Assembly: GCA_015229045.1 (NCBI GenBank)
Contig: JADGCJ010000076.1
Location: 1-14,642 of the forward strand
Length of the DNA: 14,642 nucleotides
Origin: Magnetococcales bacterium
GTDB lineage: Bacteria; Pseudomonadota; Magnetococcia; Magnetococcales; DC0425bin3
Direction of reading: 5' to 3'
Part shown: positions 1 through 6,819 of the stretch, in pieces
How the letters are laid out: the number at the start of each line of letters is the position of its first letter
Position numbering within the stretch: position 1 is the stretch's first letter
Notes under the pieces: model-generated
What the model was told of the DNA's origin: nothing
The model's database searches: none
What the model saw: the letters and a program-made list of their open reading frames with translations, nothing else
Made by a program: the position numbers and the translations under genes

Positions 1-9
1 TGTCCGGTC

Positions 10-53
10 GCCAGCCCCCTGGACCCCGATTCGTTGCCGGGTGCTGAATAGTT
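10..53 (-). repeat. Dispersed repeat, left copy (inverted)
   Basis: On the minus strand these 44 bases match 10240-10283 with only two C/T differences. The match begins with AACTATTCAG and ends with CAGGGGGCTGGC. The last part of the element also recurs at 14621-14642. The copy lies about 40 bp upstream of the flavin oxidoreductase gene and points away from it. A CTTTTC-containing, A/T-rich tract sits on the AACTATTCAG side of both long copies, so the element may extend a little further than the 44 bases. No transposase or terminal target duplication is visible, so it looks like a REP-type intergenic repeat. Confidence 0.75.
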
Positions 54-94
54 ACTTTTTTTCTTTTGAAAAGGCCCGCTCTCTTCGAGTATAA

Positions 95-1228
95 ATGCGC
101 ATGAATACGTTCTCATCGACCGTCAAGCCTTTGCCGCCGCTGGCCATTGGCAATTTCACCCTGCCGATCCCCATCATCCAGGGGGGCATGGGGGTCCGCG
201 TCTCGGCGCATCGTCTGGCCTCCGCCGTCGCCAACGCGGGGGGCGCGGGGGTGATCGCCACCGTGGCTCTCTCCCTGGCCTCCCGGTATTACAACAAGGG
301 GAAGGACTACTACAAGGCCAACGTCAAGGCCCTGGTCGAGGAGCTGCTCCTCGCCCGGCAGATCAGTCCCAAGGGGATCATCGGCACCAACTGCATGGTG
401 GCCATCCGTGACTTCGAGGCGATGGTGCGCACTTCCCTGGAAAACGGTGCGGAGTTCATCATCTCCGGGGCGGGCCTGCCGTTGCGTCTGCCCGAATTCG
501 CCGCCCCCAACCCCAAGGCGGCCCTGATTCCCATCGTCTCGTCGCTGCGGGCAGCCAGGCTGATCGCCAAGCGCTGGCACAAGCTCTACAAGCGACTGCC
601 CGATGCCATTCTGTTCGAGGATCCCAATACGGCCGGGGGTCATCTCGGTGCCGACCGGCCCAACATTTTCTCCCTGGAGTTTTCCTTGGAGCGGGTCATT
701 CCTGAATTGGCGCAGTGGGTGCGCAAGGAGTATGGCGACGAGTTTCCGATCATCAGCGCCGGCGGCATTTGGGATCGCCAGGACATTGACCGGGTGATGT
801 CCCTGGGTGCCAAAGGTGTGCAAATGGCCACCCGTTTCATCTGTACCCACGAGTGCGACGCCGCCCAGGCCTTCAAGGATGCCTTCCTCCAGGCCCAAGA
901 GGGGGATGTGGTCATCATCGACTCGCCGGCTGGTCTGCCCGGGCGCGCCTTGAATTCGCCCTTCACCCGCAAGCTCTTTCGCGGTGATGAGGTCGATTCC
1001 AAATGCTTCGCCACCTGTCTGAGCGCCTGCCTCTGCCGCGACGAAGAGAGTACCTTCTGTATCGCCCGTGCCCTGCATCAGGCACAACAGGGGGATTTGG
1101 AAAATGGTCTCGTCTTCACCGGCACCAATGCCACCCGTCACACCCGCATGACCTCGGTACGGGAGATTTTTGAAGAGCTGAACGGGTGTACCATCCCGCC
1201 GGAGGGTGGTATTGATCTTGCCAGATAA
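95..1228 (+). CDS. NAD(P)H-dependent flavin oxidoreductase, nitronate monooxygenase family
   Basis: This 377-residue protein fits the FMN-binding TIM-barrel family of nitronate monooxygenases (formerly 2-nitropropane dioxygenases), which oxidise alkyl nitronates; some relatives are NAD(P)H:quinone reductases. Seen: the N-terminal IIQGGMGV strand-loop (about 28-34), SGAGLP (124-129), the NTAGGHLG segment with H183 at the position of the family's catalytic histidine, and the phosphate-binding SAGGIWD followed by GAKGVQMATRF (221-248). The C-terminal part holds a cysteine group, C304, C308, C312, C314 and C322, before a GLVFTGTNA stretch; a similar C-terminal layout occurs in one NMO subfamily. 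The start could be ATG at 95 or ATG at 101, and neither has a clear Shine-Dalgarno. The gene stands alone and converges with the arn-like operon. The substrate cannot be read from the sequence. Confidence 0.88.
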   Translation: MRMNTFSSTVKPLPPLAIGNFTLPIPIIQGGMGVRVSAHRLASAVANAGGAGVIATVALSLASRYYNKGKDYYKANVKALVEELLLARQISPKGIIGTNCMVAIRDFEAMVRTSLENGAEFIISGAGLPLRLPEFAAPNPKAALIPIVSSLRAARLIAKRWHKLYKRLPDAILFEDPNTAGGHLGADRPNIFSLEFSLERVIPELAQWVRKEYGDEFPIISAGGIWDRQDIDRVMSLGAKGVQMATRFICTHECDAAQAFKDAFLQAQEGDVVIIDSPAGLPGRALNSPFTRKLFRGDEVDSKCFATCLSACLCRDEESTFCIARALHQAQQGDLENGLVFTGTNATRHTRMTSVREIFEELNGCTIPPEGGIDLAR

Positions 1229-1302
1229 CTTATAGCCAACCTGGCCGGGTCCAGCATATCAACCAGATATCGTAATCTGATACACGCGGTAGCTGGGTGC
1301 GT

Positions 1303-2358
1303 TTACTTGCCGCTGTTCTTTTCGAGGTCATCGAACAGTTCGGTAGCAGTACCAAAACGGGCTTGGTGCGTGTGTGCAATTGCGTCGGCCTCCGCCATGG
1401 CGGCGCGGGTCTCGATATTCGGCACCTTGATTGCGAGAGGCACCTGTTTGAGGGCGCGAAACCCCTCCTCATCGAGAGGCTGATCCGCAACGGCCAGGCG
1501 TGTCAGCAACAGCCGCAACCCGTCCACACAATCGACGTAACAGCGTCCCTCTTCCCAGTACAGGCGCGGCGAGGGTGTCGACGCCTTGGCCGACTCCCGC
1601 CGAAAGTGACTGCCCAACACCTGGATGCGTGTCGATCCATAGTCAAAAAAGGCCCCGGGATAGGGCGGCGCAACGGCCCGAATCAAATTATGGATTGTCC
1701 AGGCCGGGGTCTGCCAGTCGATGCGGCCATCCTCCGGGCGCCGCCGCCCGAAGCAGCTTCCCCGGGCAAGATCGAGAGGGGTGTGGAGGGCGTTGCCTGC
1801 CAGCAGGCGCGGCACCGAGCGCTGCAAGACGCGCTCGCCGGCACACACCACCTTCTGGAAGACCCCATGCGCCGTATCGTTGTCGAGAATGGTCACCGGC
1901 TCCTGATCGACCAGATCACCGGCATCGGCCTTGACCACCATCCGGTGCAACGAAGCGCCGGTCTGCCGTTCGCCGTGCAGCACCGCCCAGTTGATCGGTA
2001 CCCGGCCGCGATATTGGGGCAGCAACGAGCCATGCAGGTTGTATGCCCCCCGGGTCGGGATGGCGAGAAGCCCGGCGCCCAGCAGGTGGCGATAATAGAA
2101 CGAAAAGATAAAATCAGGCTTGCACGCTGCAACACGGGCGAGAACATCGGTCGTGTTGGGCGAGTCGGGGGTGAGGACCGGGATTCCCTCCCGGTCGGCC
2201 CACTCGGCCACGCTGTCGAACCAGAGTGTTTCGTTTGGGTCATCCGTGTGGGTGATCACCAGGGGGATCGCCAGACCGTGGTCGAGCAGGGTGGCCAATC
2301 CGCGTACCCCCACCGTGTGGTAGGCAAAGACGACAGCCCGGGCCGTAGTCGGTTTCAT
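1303..2358 (-). CDS. ArnA-type formyltransferase (stand-alone, no dehydrogenase domain)
   Basis: This 351-residue protein resembles the N-terminal formyltransferase domain of ArnA, which uses N10-formyl-tetrahydrofolate to formylate UDP-4-amino-4-deoxy-L-arabinose. Seen: VVFAYHTVGVRG at 9-20, FSFYYRHLL at 85-93, NLHGSLLPQYRGR at 107-119, HRMVVKADAGDLV at 138-150 and CFGRRRPEDG further on. N107, H109 and D145 align with the N102/H104/D140 catalytic triad of the E. coli enzyme. E. coli ArnA continues into a UDP-glucuronate decarboxylase domain; here the protein ends about 50 residues after the formyltransferase fold, so only one of ArnA's two activities is present. It is the last gene of the operon and its ATG overlaps the arnC-like stop (ATGA). 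A formyltransferase acting on another 4-amino sugar is possible. Confidence 0.88.
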   Translation of the reverse strand: MKPTTARAVVFAYHTVGVRGLATLLDHGLAIPLVITHTDDPNETLWFDSVAEWADREGIPVLTPDSPNTTDVLARVAACKPDFIFSFYYRHLLGAGLLAIPTRGAYNLHGSLLPQYRGRVPINWAVLHGERQTGASLHRMVVKADAGDLVDQEPVTILDNDTAHGVFQKVVCAGERVLQRSVPRLLAGNALHTPLDLARGSCFGRRRPEDGRIDWQTPAWTIHNLIRAVAPPYPGAFFDYGSTRIQVLGSHFRRESAKASTPSPRLYWEEGRCYVDCVDGLRLLLTRLAVADQPLDEEGFRALKQVPLAIKVPNIETRAAMAEADAIAHTHQARFGTATELFDDLEKNSGK

Positions 2359-3362
2359 GAGGAGAGGGACTCCCGAGGGTCAGCCCCGCTTTTCGGCTTG
2401 TCCGACGGGGGAGAAGAGTCTTTTTCCAAAACCGTGCGGACCAGATAACGGGGGCGGGCGAGGGTCTGGTGGTAAATGCGCCCCATGTACTCCCCCATCA
2501 GGCCAATGCCAAAAAGGGTGATGCCGATCAAGAGATAGGCAATGGCAAACAGGGTGAAGACCCCTTCGGCTTCCGGCCCGATCATCAGTCGCCGGATGGT
2601 CAGGTAGAGGACAAAAAGAAAGGAGACACAAGAGATGGCAATGCCGACCAGGGAAAAAATACGCAGGGGCGCCGTGGAAAACCCGGTCATCAGATCAAAG
2701 TTGAGTTGAATCAGGCGGAACAGGGAGTATTTGGACTGGCCCATGGAGCGCTCTTCGTGTTCCACCACCACCTCGGTCGGTCTGGCGGCGTAGAGATAGG
2801 CCAGGGCGGGAATGTAGGTGGTCACCTCGTGCGACTCCCGCAACACATCGACAATGGCCCGATCATAGCCGCGCAGCATGCACCCCTGGTCTGTCATGTG
2901 GATGCGGGTGATTTTTTCCCGCAGGCGATTCATGAGCCGCGACAATACATGCCGCCAGAGACGATCCCGCCGCTGCCGCCGAATGGTCCCCACATAGTCA
3001 TACCCCGCGTCGAGTTTGGCCACCAGTTTGTGAATCTCTTCCGGCGGATTTTGCAAGTCGGCATCCAGGGTGATGATATAGCGACCCCGTGCATGGGCAA
3101 AACCGGCGAGAATGGCAGCATGCTGACCAAAATTGTTCTTCAGCAACACCACTCGCGTCACCTCGGGCAACCGTCCGTGCTGCCGATGCAAGAGAATTGC
3201 CGAGGCATCGCGGCTGCCGTCATCGATGAACACCACCTCGTAGGTGCGCTGCAAGGCCTCCAGGGCCGGATAGAGTCGCGCGAACAGATGCGGCAGGACC
3301 AGCTCCTCATTGTAGACCGGAACCACGATGGAAATGTCCGGTGTTGCAGCGGATGCATTCAT
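2355..3362 (-). CDS. arnC: ArnC-like undecaprenyl-phosphate aminosugar transferase (GT2, membrane)
   Basis: A family 2 glycosyltransferase with a C-terminal membrane anchor, 335 residues. ArnC moves 4-deoxy-4-formamido-arabinose from UDP to undecaprenyl phosphate on the cytoplasmic side of the inner membrane. Seen: the VVPVYNEE start of the GT-A fold (13-20), IDDGSRD (46-52), NNFGQHAAILAGF (76-88), the metal-binding LDADLQNPPEEI (99-110), DQGCMLRGY (158-166) and GQSKYSLFRLI (208-218). Two hydrophobic helices at about 232-256 and 268-292 are followed by GEYMGRIY and ARPRYLV. The order and wording of these motifs match E. coli ArnC closely. Its start overlaps the arnT-like stop and its stop overlaps the formyltransferase start, both as ATGA, so translation is probably coupled. 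Related polyprenyl-phosphate glucose or mannose transferases are the main alternative. Confidence 0.87.
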   Translation of the reverse strand: MNASAATPDISIVVPVYNEELVLPHLFARLYPALEALQRTYEVVFIDDGSRDASAILLHRQHGRLPEVTRVVLLKNNFGQHAAILAGFAHARGRYIITLDADLQNPPEEIHKLVAKLDAGYDYVGTIRRQRRDRLWRHVLSRLMNRLREKITRIHMTDQGCMLRGYDRAIVDVLRESHEVTTYIPALAYLYAARPTEVVVEHEERSMGQSKYSLFRLIQLNFDLMTGFSTAPLRIFSLVGIAISCVSFLFVLYLTIRRLMIGPEAEGVFTLFAIAYLLIGITLFGIGLMGEYMGRIYHQTLARPRYLVRTVLEKDSSPPSDKPKSGADPRESLSS

Positions 3363-5119
3363 GGTCGTACCACGGCGACGCGGAGGGGATCTTCATAAAG
3401 GATGCGCATGGGAAGATCTTTTTGCGCTTGTATGAAAACGGCATCGCGGTGGTGAAAAACGGCCACACCCCGGGGGTCTTGTTGCCAACGTCGATAGAAC
3501 TCGTCCATGCTGGAGATCCACCGTTCGGGTTCCTGATCAATGCCAAACTCCAATTCGCCCCTGTATCTGACCAGCGTGATGGTGCGTCCCAGATAGAAGG
3601 GGAGGGAGTGCTGAAAGCAGTCGATACTGTATACCGGGGATCCGGATTGGATAAAAGGGGCGATGGCCGCTGCGAGCTGACGCGCCGAATAGACCTGGCT
3701 CGTCGTCTGGTAACCGACCTGGATCACCTGAAAGGCCAGCAGGGAGGTACCGGCCAGAATGATCACCCCCCGGTGTCCCTGAGCGCGCAGACGCAAAACC
3801 CACAGGGTGCCAACGGCCAGAATGCTGCCGCCACCCAAAAGCCACCAGCGAAAATGGTCGATCATCTCCGGCGAGAGGCGCGAGTTGGCCAGAAACAAGC
3901 CAGGCCAGAGGATGACCACGGCCAAAAGAACCAGGACTCCAGCCAGAATGCGGGCATCGAGGCGCAGATCCCCCCGGTTTTTATGGACCAGATGATGTCC
4001 CACCAGCAGGGCCAGGGGGGGGAAGATGGGCAGGATATAGGGGATCAACTTGGAGTGGGAGAAGGAAAAGAAGAGAAAAATAAAGAGACAATAGACCCAG
4101 AGCAGACGCAGCGGGGAGAATTGCCCGGCGTCGGCAGGGCGCCAGGAGAAGGCTGGTCTGGCCAGGGCAGAGAGCATCCGGGCCATGAAAGGGAGAGACC
4201 CCGCCAGCAGGACCGGAATGAAATACAACGTGCTGGCATTGCGGCTGTGGATCGACGTGGTATAGCGCAGCAGGTGTTCGCGGATGAAAAAAAATTCCGG
4301 AAATTCAGGATTGCGCAGCGACACAAGCACAAACCAGGGAGCGGTCAGGGCCAGGTAGAGGAGCAACCCCTTGCCCAGGTGCAGCTGTCTCCAGAGGGCA
4401 AAATCGCGTTGCCACAGGGAGTACATGGTCACGGCGGCGGCAGGCAGAACCAACCCCACAGGCCCCTTGCTGAGGGTGGCGGCGGCCAATCCGCTCCAGG
4501 CAAGCAGCATCCAGGCGCGGACAAACGCCGGATCCTGCCTCTGCGATTGCGCCAGCAGGAGGGAACCAAGACCCAACGTCATGAAAAGGGTCGTGCCCAT
4601 GTCCAGGGTGTGCATGTGGCCCATGGCAAAATAGAGCAGCGAACTGACCAGAAACAGCGCCGCATAAAGCCCTTCCCGGGTTCCAAACAGACATTTTCCC
4701 AGCCAGAAGGTCCAGACGACGCCCAAAAAGCCCAACGCTGCGCACCAGAGTCGGGAGGTGCCCTGTCCGGTACCGAACAGGGTGTAGGCGAGGGCTGTTC
4801 CCCAGTAATCGAGGGGGGGTTTTTCAAAATATTTAAAGCCGTTCAGCCGGGGGGTGATCCAGTCGCCGGAAGCGACCATCTCGCGAGGAATTTCCGCATA
4901 GCGCCCCTCGTCCGGGTCGCGCAGGTCGCGCTGGCCAAGAAAAGCAAACCAGATCACGGCTGCCAGAGTCAGTACCAGCAGGATGGTTGGCCAGGTCAAG
5001 GGTGGGGGGGGTGCCTCTTGCGGGGGTGCCGACCGATTGTTCGGAATGACTGTCACGTTCGCTGTTCCATGCCGGTGGGGAGACACTGTACACGGCAGAC
5101 ACCATAACAAATCCCCCAC
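3359..5119 (-). CDS. ArnT-like GT39/GT83 membrane glycosyltransferase
   Basis: A polytopic inner-membrane protein of up to 586 residues in the PMT/ArnT superfamily. ArnT moves 4-amino-4-deoxy-arabinose from undecaprenyl phosphate to lipid A on the periplasmic side. Seen: a first hydrophobic helix at about 44-61, then the acidic loop DPDEGRYAEIPREM (68-81) characteristic of the family, GDWITPRLNGFKYFEKPP (85-102), a long run of hydrophobic helices, and SHSKLIPYILPIFPPLALL in the middle of the protein. The remaining C-terminal domain is less conserved. The first codon is uncertain: GTG at 5119 lacks a Shine-Dalgarno, and in-frame GTG codons at 5086 and 5056 are alternatives, the last preceded by GGAA. 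It is the first gene of the operon, next to two ArnC/ArnA-like genes, which supports an Arn-type role. Other acceptors for this superfamily are known. Confidence 0.82.
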   Translation of the reverse strand: MGDLLWCLPCTVSPHRHGTANVTVIPNNRSAPPQEAPPPPLTWPTILLVLTLAAVIWFAFLGQRDLRDPDEGRYAEIPREMVASGDWITPRLNGFKYFEKPPLDYWGTALAYTLFGTGQGTSRLWCAALGFLGVVWTFWLGKCLFGTREGLYAALFLVSSLLYFAMGHMHTLDMGTTLFMTLGLGSLLLAQSQRQDPAFVRAWMLLAWSGLAAATLSKGPVGLVLPAAAVTMYSLWQRDFALWRQLHLGKGLLLYLALTAPWFVLVSLRNPEFPEFFFIREHLLRYTTSIHSRNASTLYFIPVLLAGSLPFMARMLSALARPAFSWRPADAGQFSPLRLLWVYCLFIFLFFSFSHSKLIPYILPIFPPLALLVGHHLVHKNRGDLRLDARILAGVLVLLAVVILWPGLFLANSRLSPEMIDHFRWWLLGGGSILAVGTLWVLRLRAQGHRGVIILAGTSLLAFQVIQVGYQTTSQVYSARQLAAAIAPFIQSGSPVYSIDCFQHSLPFYLGRTITLVRYRGELEFGIDQEPERWISSMDEFYRRWQQDPRGVAVFHHRDAVFIQAQKDLPMRILYEDPLRVAVVRP

Positions 5120-5159
5120 CGCGATTCACGCACTATTCGCGTTCGCGTCGTGTATCATT

Positions 5160-5173
5160 TTGAAAATAATCAT
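5160..5173 (+). promoter_or_regulatory. Putative FNR/Anr-type operator upstream of hyp operon
   Basis: The 14 bases TTGAAAATAATCAT match the FNR/CRP-family consensus TTGAT-N4-ATCAA at eight of ten defined positions, keeping both TTGA and ATCA cores with the correct spacing. It lies in the 190-bp gap between the divergent arnT-like gene and hypC, about 137 bp before the hypC ATG. Hydrogenase maturation genes are commonly controlled by anaerobic regulators, which fits, but no convincing -10 box sits at the expected distance and a short motif like this can arise by chance. Confidence 0.35.
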
Positions 5174-5309
5174 GATCTGCTTGGGCATGCGGAAGTGGCA
5201 TCTTTTCCGGTCCTGAAATTAAATGATTGACCCCCCTGCCGCATCGTTCCATGATGATCGCTCCGGTACAGACACAGATCACGAAGTTTTTCTGCAAGGG
5301 AGAGATGAC

Positions 5310-5597
5310 ATGTGTCTTGCAGTTCCCATGAAGATTGTGGCTGTCGAGCCGGATGGCCAGACCGGGATGGTGGACCTCGATGGCATTCACTATCCGGTCG
5401 GGTTGATGCTGGTCGACGAGCCGAGAGTTGGGGATTACGTCATCGTCCATGCCGGCTATGCCATCGAAAAATTGCATATCGCCGAGGCCGATGCCCGGTT
5501 GGCTCTTTTCAACTCCCTGGCCGATCTTTATCGCCGGGAGAGTGGTCAGGAGGTGGCCCTGGTGGCTCCGGTGCGGCAGCGCGACGACCTGTCATGA
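5310..5597 (+). CDS. hypC: Hydrogenase maturation chaperone HypC
   Basis: A 95-residue HypC/HybG family chaperone. It pairs with HypD to carry the Fe(CN)2CO group and then holds the hydrogenase large-subunit precursor. The start is fixed by the family hallmark MCLAVPMK: Cys2 must follow the initiator Met, and ATG 5310 is preceded by AAGGGAGAG at a good distance. The GDYVIVHAGYAIEKL segment (41-55) is the second family signature, and the length is normal. An in-frame ATG at 5223 would give a longer form, but that would bury the essential Cys2. The stop overlaps the hypD start as ATGA, so it is the first gene of a coupled hypC-D-E-A-B operon. Confidence 0.96.
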   Translation: MCLAVPMKIVAVEPDGQTGMVDLDGIHYPVGLMLVDEPRVGDYVIVHAGYAIEKLHIAEADARLALFNSLADLYRRESGQEVALVAPVRQRDDLS

Positions 5598-6706
5598 ACT
5601 ACATCGACGGCTTTCGGCGCCTGGATGCCGCCGCCCCTTTCCGCGAGCGTCTGGCCCGCCATGGTCAGGCCCTGGCCAGACAGGGGCGCAAACTCAACCT
5701 GATGGAGGTGTGTGGCAGCCACACCATGGCCATCGCCCGCTTTGGCATCCGTGATTTTCTCCCGGAGCCGGTAACGCTGGTGAGTGGCCCGGGGTGTCCG
5801 GTGTGTGTGACCGATCCGGGTTATATCGACGCGGCCGTCGAATTGGCCGGGCGGGGAGTGATCCTGGCCACCTTCGGCGACATGGTACGGGTGCCGGGTT
5901 CCCATACCACGCTGGCCCGGACGCGGGCCGAGGGGGGGCGCATCGAGATCTGTTATTCGCCTGTGCAGGCCATCGAGCTGGCCTGTAAAAATCCGGATGC
6001 GGAGGTGGTCTTTCTCGCCGTCGGCTTTGAGACCACGGTCGCTCCGGTCATGGCCATGCTGGAGACGGCGCGGCGGGACAAGGTGGCCAATCTCTCCCTG
6101 TTGACCGCCTTCAAGCGGGTGCCGCCTGCCCTGTCGGCGTTGATGGCCGACCCTGACATCCGGATCGACGGGTTGCTCTGTCCGGCCCATGTCAGTGCCA
6201 TCATCGGCGCCGATGCCTACCGGCCCTGTGCCGAGGAGCATGGCGTGGCCTGCGTGGTGGCCGGGTTTGAGCCGCTGGATGTTCTGTATGGTCTGGATGG
6301 TCTCCTGCAACAGTGCGTGGAGGGCCATCCGCGTGTCGACAACCAGTATGACCGCGTCGTCAAGCCCGAGGGAAACCGGCGGGCACAGGCGATGATCGAC
6401 CGTTACCTGTTGCCGGTCGATGTCTCCTGGCGCGGCCTGGGTGTGATTCCGGCCAGTGGTCTGATCTTGCGACCGGCGTTTGCGCGGTTTGATGCCGTGC
6501 CTCGCCATGGGGTGACGATGCAGCCGGGCCGTGGCAACCCTCATTGCCAGTGCGGCGAGGTTCTCAAGGGCAAACTGCGCCCGGCGCACTGTTCCCTGTT
6601 CGGGACGGGGTGTCTGCCGGATCACCCGCTGGGGCCGTGCATGGTCAGCTCCGAGGGGAGTTGTGCCGCTGAATTCAAGTATGCAGCGTTGAGGACCGGG
6701 CCATGA
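5594..6706 (+). CDS. hypD: Hydrogenase maturation iron-sulfur protein HypD
   Basis: HypD is a [4Fe-4S] protein that, with HypC and HypE, assembles the Fe(CN)2CO moiety of [NiFe]-hydrogenase. This copy is 370 residues, the normal length. Seen: EVCGSHTMAIARFGIR with C40, GPGCPVC with C68 and C71, FGDMVRVPGS, FLAVGFETTVAP, and a Cys-rich C-terminus beginning NPHCQCGEVLKGK and ending in GPCMVSSEGSCAAEFKY. These are the residues known to be needed for the cluster and for thiol exchange in E. coli HypD. The ATG at 5594 overlaps the hypC stop. The last 70 bases are repeated just downstream, as part of the 92-bp duplication at the hypD/hypE junction. Confidence 0.97.
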   Translation: MNYIDGFRRLDAAAPFRERLARHGQALARQGRKLNLMEVCGSHTMAIARFGIRDFLPEPVTLVSGPGCPVCVTDPGYIDAAVELAGRGVILATFGDMVRVPGSHTTLARTRAEGGRIEICYSPVQAIELACKNPDAEVVFLAVGFETTVAPVMAMLETARRDKVANLSLLTAFKRVPPALSALMADPDIRIDGLLCPAHVSAIIGADAYRPCAEEHGVACVVAGFEPLDVLYGLDGLLQQCVEGHPRVDNQYDRVVKPEGNRRAQAMIDRYLLPVDVSWRGLGVIPASGLILRPAFARFDAVPRHGVTMQPGRGNPHCQCGEVLKGKLRPAHCSLFGTGCLPDHPLGPCMVSSEGSCAAEFKYAALRTGP

Positions 6707-6819
6707 GCGGCTGTACTCTGCCGGGTCCGTGCATGGTCAGCTCCGAGGGGCGTTGCGCCGCCGGGTTCAAGTATGCAGCGTTGAGGACCGGGCCATGAGC
6801 GACTGTATTCTGCTGGGTC
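6637..6819 (+). repeat. 92-bp imperfect tandem duplication across hypD/hypE junction
   Basis: The bases 6637-6727 recur at 6729-6819, offset exactly 92 bp, with 83 of 91 positions identical by hand alignment. Each copy holds the hypD tail (from GPCMVSSEG), the shared motif TTGAGGACCGGGCCATGAGC with the ribosome-binding site and ATGA overlap, and the first codons of hypE. Only copy 1 supplies the true hypD end and only copy 2 supplies the true hypE start. The eight differences include a hypD Glu codon (GAA) that reads GGG in copy 2, and hypE start codons 3, 5 and 7. Confidence 0.95.
6703..6798 (+). CDS. 31-residue chimeric ORF (HypE start fused to HypD tail)
   Basis: An open frame created by the 92-bp duplication. 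It begins at the ATG that overlaps the hypD stop, reads MSGCTLPG (a degraded HypE N-terminus), runs into a second copy of the HypD C-terminus from GPCMVSSEG to ALRTGP, and stops at TGA 6796-6798, which overlaps the hypE ATG. It keeps three cysteines and has the same Shine-Dalgarno-like GAGGA as hypE. Ribosomes leaving hypD would reach hypE only through this frame or by direct initiation at 6795. I know no function for such a peptide; it may simply be a coupling spacer left by the duplication. Confidence 0.5.
   Translation: MSGCTLPGPCMVSSEGRCAAGFKYAALRTGP

Noticed and set aside
1229..1302. Terminator between the convergent flavoprotein and formyltransferase genes
   Set aside because: Only a 5-bp CAGAT/ATCTG stem is visible and there is no T-run.
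1297..2448. 383-codon open frame on the plus strand antisense to the formyltransferase
   Set aside because: No recognisable motif; the opposite strand carries an intact catalytic triad and operon overlaps.
3341..5107. 588-codon open frame on the plus strand antisense to the arnT-like gene
   Set aside because: Its translation is Gln/Gly/Arg-rich low-complexity without any domain, while the minus strand encodes a clear membrane glycosyltransferase. It is a GC-rich shadow frame.
5181..5200. Sigma54-type -24/-12 promoter upstream of hypC
   Set aside because: GGG and GGC are present but their spacing is 12 rather than the required 10 bases between GG and GC.
6703..6798. hypE pseudogene or frameshifted hypD
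   Set aside because: Both hypD and hypE are complete with their hallmark C-termini; the extra segment is a duplicated junction and not damage to either gene.
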